The translations under genes were made by a program, and so were the position numbers. Below, one piece after another: positions 32,501 through 42,025 of a stretch of DNA of 64,000 bases (positions within the stretch are counted from its first letter, which is position 1; each line of letters begins with the position of its first letter). The notes below the pieces were generated by a model. The model did not search any database, had not been told where the DNA came from, and worked only from the letters and a program-made list of their open reading frames with translations. Source of the DNA: Clytia hemisphaerica (lineage: Eukaryota > Cnidaria > Hydrozoa > Leptothecata > Clytiidae); assembly GCA_902728285.1 (NCBI GenBank), contig CACVBU010000250.1:832145-896144 (forward strand). The letters are read 5' to 3'.

Positions 32501-34290
32501 TAATGCACAATAGCAACAAAAAAACACACATGAGGCAGTTCGCTGGAACAAATTTAGACCATACGCATCCCCTATATCCAATCAAGTTAGAAGGGATGCG
32601 TGCCGCCTACATCATATCGAACTAAGAGTGTGTGATTTGTTTTACTCTTTTGTTTAACCCTTGTGCACCTCAGTCCCCACTCAGTCTGCGGAATATTTGG
32701 GTTCAAAAAGTAAATGTGACGAATCTAATATCTTCAGACAAGTGGGACCTTGAACCCTAGTCTCGTTTACCTTTTTTTGCGTGTTGAATTTTTTTCACTC
32801 TTGACCTTACTTATTTGGTACATTACTTCATTTGTAGTTCGATTAATTTCAGAAGCAGATGGTGAGAAGTTTCGCCCTGATGAAGATGAAGAGGAAGATG
32901 AAGATGAAGAGGAATCGGTCATTAAAGGTTCAGCTTTAGTCATCTAAATTTTAAGTTTTTAGGTCAATTCCTGGTGAAAAGCAGAAATACAAAAAAGTCA
33001 CCCAAAATTAGTTCCCTTAAAGTATAGTCTCGATTTCCAGAATATTATATAAGGCGAGAGAGTTTTTATAAGCTTATTGTATAGGATGATTGGCGCAGTT
33101 GTTACATGCTATTTTCTATTGAATTTTGGTCAAATTTTTCCTCAACTCAATACGGAATTTAAAAGTTGTATTCCATTGTTATCGTCACGGGATGCAATTT
33201 AGAAGCACTTTTTCCAAACATCTTTAAAATTTAATTCTCATCACAAGGTTAAATTAATATGTCCAATTTTTTATTTCAGATATACCGAAACAGAGAACTT
33301 ACCACAGATGGTCCGAAGAGTCTAAATCCGACTTTGAGAAAACCTTTACGAAATGCTTGGCCGACGACAGAGGATTTCCTGGTAAGATAATTTTTCGATC
33401 CGTATGCATTCTTCTAATTCCAAGATGAGTTTTCTTCACTTTTTGGGCCTACCTCGGAGGTCCTTTAAATTAACTCATGTTCGTCCGTTCGTTTGTCTCT
33501 TACCTTTTCTCGGGACTGGCTCATTATTTCTTTCAGATTTTTTGCAAGATGCGTATTAGCAATGCCCAAAACATGACCGAGTCCGATTTTTGAGAAAAAT
33601 TTCCCAGCCGAAAATGCCGGAAATCGCCTTTTTTTGCAGAATTTCATTGGACTTTATCCTACTATTTCTTTGTTTTTTTGACACGAAAACGTTATCGATA
33701 GCAATGCCCACCATCAAGCGTATTTCAATTGTTAAAAACTGATTTTTGAAGCCGGAACTTTTTAAAACTCGCCGGAACAGCCGTCGCCGGAAAATAGTTT
33801 TTCTTGAATTTCTCGAGCTGCACTTTATATTTTTTTCATGAAATTTTGTACACTGATACAAAATGGCAATACCTAAAATGTGACGGAGCCCGATTTAAAG
33901 AAAATTCCGGCGGAAAATCCCGGAAATATGCCTTAAAAACTTTTTTTTTTTGGCATTTTCTCGAGATTTCATCATAAGTTTTCTCTCTGATTTTATGCAC
34001 AATTTTAACAAAGAAAGAAGCGTGTTAGCAATGGCAAAAACATGGCCTAGTTCAATTTTGAAGAAAATTTTTTTCCGGCCGAAAATTCCGGAAATCGCCG
34101 TTATCGCCTAAAAAAAAGACAGTAGACAATTGTTTTGTTGAATTTCATTATTTTAGGTAAAAAGGAGGCTGCTGCGTTCATGGGACGACATCACGTTACC
34201 GCGAAACAGATAAAGACACGTGTAACTAATTACCGGAAAGATCATAAAGATAAGAAAATAACATTGATGAAAAAAATGGGCATTCATTAA
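23510..34290 (+). CDS. Large gene: 7-residue repeats, C2H2-like fingers, tyrosine-recombinase fold, Myb/SANT-like end
   Basis: Exons: 23510-23593 (MEISDNSDYGD, acidic), 24610-25188 (NPDQITQ repeats), 27050-28439, 28730-29259, probably one ending at 29834, then 31481-31525, 32853-32927, 33280-33381 and 34157-34290; splice phases agree except around 29259-29834. The 27050 exon has two fingers (CIFCKNL..H...TH and CAGCKDF..H..C) and a helical domain. The recombinase fold runs from FNARRGGEPSRL (first Arg, split by an intron) through NRHRVAS (second Arg) to GHSEEINEGIYQ (His and Tyr). Acidic linkers (SDGSESDL, EDEEEDEDEEE) lead to RTYHRWSEESKSDFEKTF, a Myb/SANT-like DNA-binding end, and a natural stop. 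From memory this order matches an uncharacterised fish/cnidarian family, perhaps Crypton-derived. In-frame TAGs at 24832-24834 and 29119-29121 make this copy doubtful. Confidence 0.65.
24745..25172 (+). repeat. In-exon minisatellite, 21-bp unit, about 20 copies
   Basis: The unit is AATCCAGATCAAATCACTCAG with variants CTCTCAG and AATCAG, encoding NPDQITQ, NPDQISQ or NPDQINQ. Upstream (from about 24630) the same 7-residue period continues in degenerate form (NESSQTP, NQSTQNL, NQRTLNT), which marks this as the ancestral reading frame. Because 21 is a multiple of 3, a second plus frame (SRSNHSE) and a minus frame (DLIWILR) are also open; I take those as shadows. One unit carries TTAG in place of TCAG, a stop in the NPDQ frame. 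Confidence 0.9.
25189..25894. other. First part of the intron after the repeat exon
   Basis: AT-rich intronic DNA after the donor at 25189. No exon or repeat was recognised before the TA-flanked element at 25895. Confidence 0.35.
25895..26179. mobile_element. TA-flanked MITE, ends CCTTAAAGGAAC / GTTCCCTTAAGG
   Basis: The left end TACCTTAAAGGAAC and the right end GTTCCCTTAAGGTA are inverted repeats with TA at both borders, as in Tc1/mariner-type insertions. The body alternates GGCGAATTT-like and CCGCCAAAATTA words in both orientations. It is intronic in the large plus-strand gene. Related ends occur at 29934-30187, near 33013 and at about 35007. Confidence 0.75.
26340..26760. repeat. Dispersed repeat, copy 1 (pair of 33480-34110)
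   Basis: Shares ACTGATTTTTGAAGCC, AATATCTAAAATGTGACG or close variants, CGAAAATGC.GGAAAT.GC and TTTCATTGGACTTTCCTA with the copy at 33480-34110, in the same order and orientation. No open frame. Both copies are intronic in the same gene. Confidence 0.6.
26865..26970. repeat. C/G-rich repeat end resembling the ATACT-flanked MITE
   Basis: CCCCCTCTTTAACCCCCCC and GGGGGGAGGGGGGACACTATG face each other across about 80 bases. The end ACACTATG resembles the terminal GAACTATG of the 13800-14218 element. Only one end is recognisable. Confidence 0.4.
29934..30187. mobile_element. TA-flanked MITE, ends CCTTCAGGGAAGAAG / CTTCCCTAAGGG
   Basis: TACCTTCAGGGAAGAAGTC on the left and (reverse complement) TACCCTTAGGGAAGAAATC on the right, with TA at each border and GCGGAATTTAATTT-like interior words. 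It is the same broad family as the 25895-26179 element and lies in an intron of the large plus-strand gene. Confidence 0.65.
30188..31480. other. Intronic DNA of the large plus-strand gene, no exon found
   Basis: No segment here has both splice sites and a protein-like frame in the phase required. The open frame at 30408-30734 has no recognisable domain and is not supported. Confidence 0.35.
31741..31753 (+). repeat. Thirteen-G homopolymer
   Basis: A run of 13 G immediately before TACTTTGG, intronic. Similar runs occur at about 46431-46442 and 47088. Confidence 0.9.
31780..32447. mobile_element. piggyBac-like MITE with TTAA borders
   Basis: The left border TTAACCCTTTCAGTCCCA and the right border (reverse complement) TTAACCATTTCAGTCCCA are inverted, each starting with TTAA, the target duplicated by piggyBac transposons. 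CCCTTTCAGTCCC is a piggyBac-like terminal repeat from memory. The 660-bp body includes TGACGTCAT and no transposase. A similar single end, TTAACCCTTGTGCACC, stands near 32654. Confidence 0.75.
33480..34110. repeat. Dispersed repeat, copy 2, with internal CCGGAAAT reiteration
   Basis: Matches the 26340-26760 repeat. Within it, GAAAATGCCGGAAATCGCC, GAAAATCCCGGAAATATGCC and GAAAATTCCGGAAATCGCC recur at roughly 240 and 180 base spacings, so the repeat is itself partly tandem. It lies in the last intron of the large plus-strand gene. Confidence 0.6.
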
Positions 34291-34504
34291 CACTGTTGGT
34301 CGTTTGTTTTTTGTTTTTTTTTGTTAGCTACTTTAATTTTATTCTTATCTCCAACGTTAAATTTTGTTCCATTTTGGCATGCTACCTCCAAAGTTTTTTC
34401 TAGAAGTTTTTTTTATTTAAGGTTTTTCTATTAAAACTCGTTCCGTTTAGTACGTGCGTAGTTTCCTCTTTGCTCTACTTTGAAATTTGCTGCGTTTTGA
34501 GAAC

Positions 34505-34676
34505 TTACTCTTAGGTGCCAAATAAACGGTTGATTAATTTTTAAGAATATTTTCAGTTGGCAAAAAGAAGTCCCCTTATCTTGCTCCAAAAGCTTGATTT
34601 TAGTCTATCTTTACCTTATTATTGGGTTTTCAGAAGTACAATCCCCCCTCCCCGTTTATTTGCCACCTAAGAGTAA
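34505..34676. mobile_element. TACTCT-family MITE, copy A (short)
   Basis: Ends TACTCTTAGGTGCCAAATAA and (reverse complement) TACTCTTAGGTGGCAAATAA, flanked by AACT on both sides (34502-34505 and 34676-34679), a possible 4-bp duplication. The reverse strand matches the interior of copy B at 35503-35797: GTACTTCTGAAA, ATAAGGTAAA and CTGAAAATATTCTTA. Confidence 0.8.
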
Positions 34677-34679
34677 ACT

Positions 34680-35502
34680 TTTTTATCCACATGAAAGTTT
34701 TTTAAATCTATTATTTGTAACATTTTTGTACTAGTATAATAATTTCGTACGATTCATCTTGGGTGAGATAAGTGGTTTAAAGTAAACATTGAAGTCTTTT
34801 AATCCTCTCCTGGGTTTGATCATGAAGCTAATGAGAAGTTTGATGGAATTTCTTTCTTTTTTTCTGTAAAAGTCTAGTGGTCTTAAAAGTATAACTGTCT
34901 TTGAACTCGGTTTTTTGATCAATGTATCATTAACAGCAAAATTAGTCGAGATGTTTTGTGAATTAATATCTCGCGCTTTTTTTGGGAAACGCTTACTTTT
35001 TCCTACCTTAAGGGAAGAAATTTTGGCGAATGTGTGAAAAAGTTTTTTCGTAGAGAATTTAATTTGACGGATCAGGGAAAAAGCTAATTTTGGCGGGAAT
35101 TTAATTCAGCGGATGACAGATTTTTAAATCCGAAATCAGGGTGAAAACATTGATATTGCACTCTTTTAGAGGGTAAATTGGTAAAAATCGGACATAAAAT
35201 TAATGATACACTCACTTTATCGCTTCGTAGCACATTCTGTGCGCATTATCTGTTTGATAAGAAAAGTCCCGTACGAAGAACCTCTGCGATGAAGTATGAT
35301 TTATAAATAGCAACACTTCTCTAATCATCGTCTGCCCTCTCTCACCAACACTCCATTGCAGCGGTCGGTTTGAAAAATCTCAAATGAAAAAAGACGATGA
35401 CAACAGACCCTCTACGGCCATGAATTCAGCCCGTAGATATCGGGCTGTGTACAGACGGGAGGGTTTTCGATATATTAATTAGCGGGGGCGGGTTACGTGT
35501 AT
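34680..35502. other. Intergenic; one TACCTTAAGGGAAG end near 35007
   Basis: No gene. At 35007 TACCTTAAGGGAAGAAATTTT repeats the end of the TA-flanked MITE family, but I could not find its partner end. Confidence 0.4.
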
Positions 35503-35797
35503 TACTCTTAGGTTCCGAATAAACGGGGGGGGGGTTGAAAAATTTTCTAGATTTTAATAAACGGGGGGGGACCTAATTGCCGGGGGGGTTGGAAATTGTA
35601 CTTCTGAAACCCAAAAATAAGGTAAAAATAGGCTAAAATCAGGCTATTTAGAGCAAAATAAGGGGCCTTCTCTTTGACAGCTGAAAATATTCTTAGACAT
35701 TAATAAACGGAGGGGGTCCTAATAAGGTCCGGGGGGGTTGGAAAATTTTCGAAAAATTAACAAGCGGGGGGGCCCGTTTATTTGGAACCTAAGAGTA
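35503..35797. mobile_element. TACTCT-family MITE, copy B, with long G runs
   Basis: Ends TACTCTTAGGTTCCGAATAA and (reverse complement) TACTCTTAGGTTCCAAATAA. The interior has repeated AATAAACGGGGGGGG and CGGGGGGGTTGGAAA blocks, all with G on the plus strand. Opposite orientation to copy A. Non-coding. Confidence 0.8.
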
Positions 35798-36159
35798 GGC
35801 AGCTAAGAGTAGGGATATTGTGCTTAGATTTACCAAAAGAGATCTGCCCTTTTTAGCCAAAGTTCTTCATTTCGTCCTTCGAAATTAGTGGTTGAATCTT
35901 TTTTTCTCAGTGGTTTGATTCCAAGTTACATTTGGAATTTTCGGTTGACGTCATATAACCTTTTTGGTAGGAATTTTCGCTCGTACTCATTTTCGCGCAC
36001 GAACAAAATTTTTATCACGCACTAGCGAATTTTTCTTGTATAATTTTTTGCACACGAGGCATTCATTTCCCCCTAAATTTACCACTTTTAAACACAATTT
36101 TTCGTAAATTTTGGCTTGACTTTGCTTTGGAATCATTATGACGAGGAAGAGCCCAAATT

Positions 36160-36520
36160 AGTGGCTTTGTGACAATTTAGATCGATATATACACAGTGTA
36201 CGATGAGCCTACATTTTTGGCCCTAAGGCGACAATTGATATACTTGATACGCCAAAATCTTTAGCTTTAAGGCGACAATTATTGATATATTTGATACGCA
36301 GAAATCTTTGGCCTTAAGGTGACAATTTTGATTGGTATATTTGATGTATCCAAACTTTTGGCTTAAAGTTGACAATTTGGGTCGATATATTTGATGCGCT
36401 CAAATTTGTGACTTTAAGGTGACTAAATGGGTAGGCACATTTGAATATGTGCTCAAATTTGTGACTTAAGGGTGACAATTTGGATTGGCATTTTTGTATC
36501 GACTTTAAGATGACAAATGA
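36160..36520. repeat. Tandem repeat, unit about 44-52 bp (GGCGACAATT...TTGATACGC)
   Basis: Units run from GCGACAATT or GTGACAATTT through GATATATTTGATACGC to CAAATCTTTGGCCTTAAG, six to seven times, with gradual divergence. Consecutive units start near 36170, 36229, 36273, 36320, 36369, 36420 and 36473. Relatives of the GGCGACA word and its complement TCGCC continue to about 36860. Confidence 0.75.
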
Positions 36521-37022
36521 ATTTCTGATTTTAGATCTAGAAGACGATTCGATTTTTAATTTCATTCGGTAAGATAATTTGATGGTCGAATATCCTACAA
36601 TAAATTTGTCTTAGAGGCGACACAAAAAATGTCGCCTTTAAGCGAAGTCGCCTTAGAGTTGATTTTGAATATGAATTTCTTAAAGGCGACATTAAAATAT
36701 GCAAAAAACGGTATGGCGACAGCAAAATTTTATATGTCCCCTAAATTCCAAGCATTGACTTTTTTAATAGATTTTCATCGCCTAGAAGCCTTGTCAAGGC
36801 TTAATCTATCCGATTGAGGCTTCAAAATGCGACTAAAAAGCGACAATTGAAAAGTCGCCCTAGAGTATAAATTATTACTATGTCGGCCATGCGTAGATAA
36901 AGGCTTTATTATATTTCTCTAATCATATTGAGCCATACAATTTTCCCGTATGCTTATAAATAAAAAAGAGTGTAATCAGATAATACTTCTAAAAATAAAA
37001 CAAAAGAGGTTAACCAATCATA

Positions 37023-37337
37023 CTAATTATTTCTCGCCCCAATGCGATTTAGTTTAAAGTTCGTGTATGCTGCCATAAATTTATCCAACTGACATTTAAT
37101 TGCAGGGATAACCTTAGAGTCCCTGAAAATCGTGTAAGAGAGTAGGGAAAACGCCAGTTGCCATTGCGTGGGGTATTCAATGTAAAACAGACAGTAGAAC
37201 CCTATCATTGTAATGATGGCTAATTCTAGGCGGCTCGACACACTTTCTGGAAAAGTAGCGAGCACCCATGCGCCAAAATTTGTGTCACCATGGACTACGA
37301 CTATTAAAGGATTGGAAGCCAACGACGATAGCTTTGC
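37023..37337 (-). pseudogene. Terminal exon of an unrecognised transposon-associated protein
   Basis: A minus-strand exon follows acceptor TTATTTTCCAG at 37338 and runs to TAA. It reads AKLSSLASNPLIVVVHGD, FGAWVLATFPESVSSRLEL and MIGFYCLFYIEYPTQWQL, with the hydrophobic pattern of the C-terminal tail of uncharacterised fish/cnidarian proteins that travel with transposons (recalled, not checked). No upstream exon was found: the next 1.4 kb on its 5' side holds a plus-strand coding segment. It is probably a stranded fragment. Confidence 0.4.
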
Positions 37338-37397
37338 CTGGAAAATAAAACAAATACAAAGGATAAAGTAATGGTCGATGGTTTGACATATTTTCAG

Positions 37398-38777
37398 GTC
37401 ACGTGGGTTTTTAAATTCCAATTCTTTTGAAGAAATGCAAAACAATTTTAAGGAGGATGACTTTACTCTACGCGATAAAGTCTCGCATAAGAGAGATGTT
37501 ACTGCTCTTAAAAATGCATCCACTCCCATTTCAAGAGATATTTTAAGTATGATATTTGGAGTAACTTCAGAAAGTTTATTGATTTCATTACCTGATTTTG
37601 ACATTACTAATCAGCTTCCGCAAGATATCATACACACTATTTCTGTTTTACAGTATGAGGTTAGACTTATTCTCTTATATTACATTAAAAACAATTATTT
37701 TTCGCGGGATCAGCTGAATGCTTGCATTGAGTCACATGACTATGGATATTCAGAAATTTCAGACAAACCACTTGAAACCATCAACATTACACCAGTCTGT
37801 GTTTACTGTAAAAGAAGCATACAAACTAAAATACAATGCATCACAAGCAAGGTTATTTCTAAGGCTATTGCCAAACTTTTGGCAAAGACAATGGAACTCG
37901 ATACTATCCATGTTGTATTTGTGCTGCTAATCGAATTGATCAGAATCGTACAACTTATTTATTCTCCAGTTACTTCAAAATCGTCAGTTAACAATTTGAA
38001 AACAGATATTGAAAATCATTTGAAAGCATTTAAACGTGTATTTCCAGATCAAATTATTCTCCCCAAACAACATTATCTAATCCATATTCCACGTATGATC
38101 CAGTACTTAGGACCACCTGTTCGATCTTCCTGCTACAGTTTTGAATCTGCACATAAATACTTTAAACGTATTGCACAAAAAACAAATTTCAAAAATGTTG
38201 AATTACCGGTTGCTGAAAGATACCAGCGTCTCTTAAGCGCTGATCTCGGTTTTGAGGATAAGGATTTGAAGACACACCCTCTGTTTTCGTCAGAAATGAA
38301 GTATGGTGTATTATCAGAACTGAAAGACAAGGAGGAAAATACATTAAAAAGGCTAATGATGGAGAACTCGTGCTTACCCGGTATCGAACTGCCAAAAACT
38401 TACCGTCTTAGTTGGGTTTCATTGTTCGGGACTAAATACGCCAAAGGATCGTATATTATAGTTGAAATTGAAATTTTATGCTAATGTCTGGCAAGACAGT
38501 CCATGACGTATCTATGACTCCTGTTTTTGGTGAGATAGTAGATATTTATTTGATCAAAACGTATATTTACTTCAAATACCGCAAATACACATCTTCTATA
38601 TTTTCGTATGCATTCCAAGGATATCGTGCTAACAATACAGATGAAATTAACATGGTTCCCTCAGAAAGACTTGTCGACTATAACGTGTTACATAAAAGAA
38701 CTGTCAATGGAAATGAATATTTGCAACCAAAATATGATGTCAATGATGTCATGAGACATTACATTGTTAAAAATCAG
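37398..38777 (+). pseudogene. C-terminal half of a transposon-type protein (DUF4218-like region), one frameshift
   Basis: An exon opens after acceptor CATATTTTCAG at 37397 (SRGFLNSNSFEEMQNNF). The central part carries QIILPKQHYLIHIPRMIQYL, GPPVRSSCYSFESAHKYFKR and NVELPVAERYQRLL, the K-x-H-(F/Y)-L-x-H..P..G.......F-E-x-x-H..F/YK pattern of transposase-like proteins of the DUF4218 type. At 38478-38484 the frame changes by one base and continues as MTPVFGEIVDIYLI, VDYNVLHKRTVNG and VNDVMRHYIV, the expected C-terminal tail. N-terminal exons are not adjacent. The heads at 18571-20277 look like the same family, but the 17-kb distance argues for separate copies. Confidence 0.6.
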
Positions 38778-38950
38778 TGATTTTATTTGACTCGTTTGTT
38801 ATGCTTTATTTCGAAAATTTAAAACGTCTCTTTCCTGAATTTTAAATAATGTAAGCTTTGTTAATTCGAATAGATTTGTTTATCAAAAACCAAAAAGTAA
38901 AGCCTTGGGATTACAGTACGATTTTCCAAAATTTTCAATCCCGCTTTATC

Positions 38951-39285
38951 ACTTGATGCCCCCGGGGGGGGCAGCTTGGCAAAAGGACCGACGGGTATGT
39001 GCGGGTCCTAAGGGTACCTTTTCCAATATGTTTAAAATGCACTGTAAGGGTCGGAAAAACTAGAGATGCACTGTAAGAGTAGAAAAATATAGATATTTTG
39101 ACCAAAAATGATAGAATTTTGACCATTTTTTGCACGAAAGGGATCGAAAATATGGGGAAAATGCACTCTAAGGGTATGATTTTCACTGACTTTTGCTGCA
39201 TTGTAAGGGTGCAATTTTAAAAGCCAATTTTTGGCCCGCACATACCGTTAGTCCGCAAACCCAGTGCCCCCCGGGGTGATGCCTC
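38951..39285. mobile_element. MITE-like inverted repeat with CCCCGGGGGGG ends
   Basis: The left end GATGCCCCCGGGGGGGGCAG and the right end (reverse complement) GCATCACCCCGGGGGGCAC are inverted, followed inward on both sides by GACCGACGGGTATGTGCGGG or GACTAACGGTATGTGCGGG. The interior contains ATGCACTGTAAGGGT-like direct repeats. No coding function. Confidence 0.7.
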
Positions 39286-39329
39286 TCCGTCAGTCTTGGA
39301 ATTTTTGTAATTTGCTTGCACATTGTTTT

Positions 39330-39660
39330 TGTTCTGACTCGATTGTTTTATGTCTTTTTGGATTTTTTGGGCGAATCCATTGATGATGGTGTTTTCATTG
39401 TTTCGCGATTCTCTAATTCTCCGTACAAAATTATTTTGATTTCCTTAAAAGTCAAATTATTTAGTTTCACTAAAATTATCATATGTGAGAAGTGGGATAA
39501 TTATAATTGGGTGTTGAAGCTATTTATTGCAATTGTCAAAATAATTAATCCGAGAATCCGAAATTATTCGCGATTTCGCAAAAAAGACTCTTGGGATTCC
39601 TTTCATATTAGGCGTGATAATTAACGATAATTATAATGATTTTCAAGATAGTATAAATGT
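39330..39660. repeat. Dispersed block R1, copy 1 (pair of 57945-58240)
   Basis: Shares AAGTCAAATTATTTAGTTTC, ATCATATGTGAGAAGTGGGA, TGGGTGTTGAAGCTATTTAT and TGATAATTAACGATAATTAT with the copy at 57945-58240, same orientation. A shorter relative lies at 41075-41140. No gene. Confidence 0.8.
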
Positions 39661-39709
39661 ACAATTTTCATCTTTCTTCGTCACAACTATTTAGCTGAGT
39701 TGTCGTGTG

Positions 39710-39815
39710 GCGATGTTAATCACTTTAGTGTTGAAAATCGTCTAATAATTTCTATAATTTTTTTTATCCTTTTTATCGATGTTAATCACTTTAGTGTTGA
39801 AAATCGCCCACTATA
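39710..39815. repeat. Two tandem copies of a GATGTTAATCACTTTAGTG unit
   Basis: GATGTTAATCACTTTAGTG plus TTGAAAATCG occurs twice, 66 bases apart. Three copies of the same unit stand at 58283-58455, so repeat number differs between the two copies of this block. Confidence 0.8.
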
Positions 39816-39994
39816 ATAATATAAAATCTTAGTGGTTGTAGACTGACAGGAACATTAGTAGATCGTAATTCTGATTCGAAAACATTGAAACTCGTTCTTA
39901 ATACATGAAAAAGCTGCAATTATAATGCGTTTTCAAAAATGAATTTCATTTGTAAAAATGTAGGAGGTGAAAAGTGTAAGCATATAATAAATGA

Positions 39995-40380
39995 ATTATA
40001 CCTTTTTCATTGGTTGACTTTGTTCCCCTACAATATCATCATATTCCTCTCTCACATCCTTGTCTCATTTTCTTTTCGTTTGCTTTCCTAACTTGAGGAT
40101 TGACGGTTTTCACTTCGTCAACGTACAATCACTACCCTTCCAGAGGTCTTCTTTAGTTTCTAGACCTTCTAGAAAGGTATCCCAGCGATCCAACTCCAAG
40201 GGGATAAATGTTTTTTTTGAATGTTTATTAAATATCACGTTTCTACATTCTTGCAAGTCTTTCTTAGCAAATGTTGGTGCCTTCAACATGACTTCGTTGC
40301 CCCGTGTCCAAGATCTCACCAACATTTACCCATTTACCAGATGCGGACCACTCTTTGTACTCCATGATAACTTTTTCTGA
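39995..40380 (-). pseudogene. Fragment of an unrecognised repeated ORF (copy of 60885-61265)
   Basis: The minus frame reads GNEVMLKAPTFAKKDLQECR, IFNKHSKK and LETKEDLWKGSDCTLTK, nearly identical to the segment at 60885-61265. An internal deletion and frame changes separate it from the flanking lysine-rich part. It is part of the repeated mosaic of 39-63 kb; function unknown. Confidence 0.5.
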
Positions 40381-41190
40381 AGCGTTGTGGTAGGCCCTCC
40401 TTTGTAATGAAGGAATTCGATTTTATATTTTCAATCTGTATAAAGATGAGGAAGCATCCATCCTTGCGTTTTTAACATTGGATCGACCAGATCTTCCAAT
40501 TCTTTAATGTTACTACCAGTCACCTGGTCTGGCAACCCACGGAAACTGTTATGGGTCGTTTCTTTATGCTCTTCAAGAACTTTATTGTCTTAAGAATGAT
40601 CGACTCCTACAAAAAAGAAGAGGTAATGATTACCAAAGTACATTTTTTCAGTAGAGCCGGTGGATTTTGACTGAGATGTTCTTAGCTTTTAGCATTTTCT
40701 CAAAAATTTCACATCCAATCTCAAACTCTCAAAAAGTGTCTAAAATGCTTGCCTTGGTCTAAGCTTTTATTAGAAAAATTCACATGATACAGTATATGAA
40801 AAAGAGTTATCGTCAACATTTTTAATGAAGAACTTGCCAAAAGTACCCGGCAAAATTAACACTTAGCATTCAATGCTTAAAAATGCTTACAAAAAGAAGA
40901 AAAAAATATTACCAGGACTTGTTTTTTTGGCTGTTGCGTTGCTTGGATCGGTGACAATGACTGCGTTGTTTTCTTTTGCCCATTTTCTAATTTTGATTTC
41001 GGGGATTTTTTCTAAGAGCTTTCCAAATTGATTAAAGAGTGTTATTGGTTTATAATTTTTTGTATCATTTTTGCATTGTTTTGCGATTCTCTAATCCTCT
41101 GAAAAGTGTTTATTTTGATTTCCTTAAAAGTTTCCGGATTCGTCTTTTTCACGGCTTTCAAGGGCAATTTGGATACTCATTGGACAATTT
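40381..41190. other. No gene recognised; short relative of block R1 near 41075
   Basis: Unstructured AT-rich DNA inside the repeated mosaic. Confidence 0.35.
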
Positions 41191-42024
41191 TCTCGCCGAT
41201 CGTGGAAATCAGGGCAAACTCATGGAAAAAAAAAACAACAAAAACGAATATTTTCTTGAAATTTAAATAAAACACAACAGTTTTTGTTTTTTTGAACATA
41301 CCAACACTTTATTATGCATATAAAAAGTGTACAAGAAAAATTATTCTTCATTCTTTCTCATCTTCTTTTCCGGTGGTGCTATGATAACCGAGTCATGTAG
41401 TGTCTGATGTATCTCATATTTTATCTGCTCTGTAAGGTCGCTTATCACTTGAAACATTTCTTGAATTCGTTGAAATTTTTACAACAGTAAAATTAGGTCG
41501 CTTATCACTTGAAACATTTCTTGAATTCGTTGAAATTTTACTTATTATTCATACTATTCATGTAAGCTATTCATGAGACGATGTTCATTTTGTGATAAGT
41601 TTTCTCCACACGTCTTTGACATTGTAGAGTATTGATGTTTCGGCTCTCTCCGCCGAGGATAATGATAAAAATTATATTCTACATCTTAAACAGGATTATG
41701 TAACAAATTAATTGCCCCTTTATCTTTATTTCAAATTGAAAATATTCAATGACAATCCAAAATAGCTTGAAGATTACAAGAACATTACATAATAGCAAGA
41801 AAGAAATTACATGTTTACCTTACCTTTGTTTCACACTTTGGCTTACTGTAAAGTTCCTGTGAAAGCATGTTACAAGATTTTGTGACAAATCAAGGATATT
41901 TCTTTCCCATTGAAACGGTTTTGCGGAATGTTGGTAAAGATGTTTGTGAAATTGGCTTTCTTCGATCGAAAAAACGGCATAACAATAATGACAATAAATA
42001 TTTTTTCAAAACTATATAAAGCAT
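41190..42024. repeat. Dispersed block R3, copy 1 (pair of 62712-63436), with PHD-like remnant
   Basis: About 0.75 kb matches 62712-63436 almost base for base, including GATAACCGAGTCATGTAGTG, TAAGGTCGCTTATCACTTGA, GAGACGATGTTCATTTTGTG and GCGGAATGTTGGTAAAGATG. A direct repeat of TCGCTTATCACTTGAAACA at 41450 and 41493 is an internal tandem duplication of about 43 bp. The minus frame at 41590-41660 keeps LGGESRNINTLQCQR and VEKTYHKMNIVS, a damaged form of the PHD-like segment better preserved at 58801-59110. Confidence 0.8.
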
Positions 42025-42025
42025 G

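Noticed and set aside
39316-39624. Plus ORF of 102 codons in block R1
   Set aside because: The frame is not conserved in the copy at 57.9-58.2 kb, so it is a chance ORF in a repeat.
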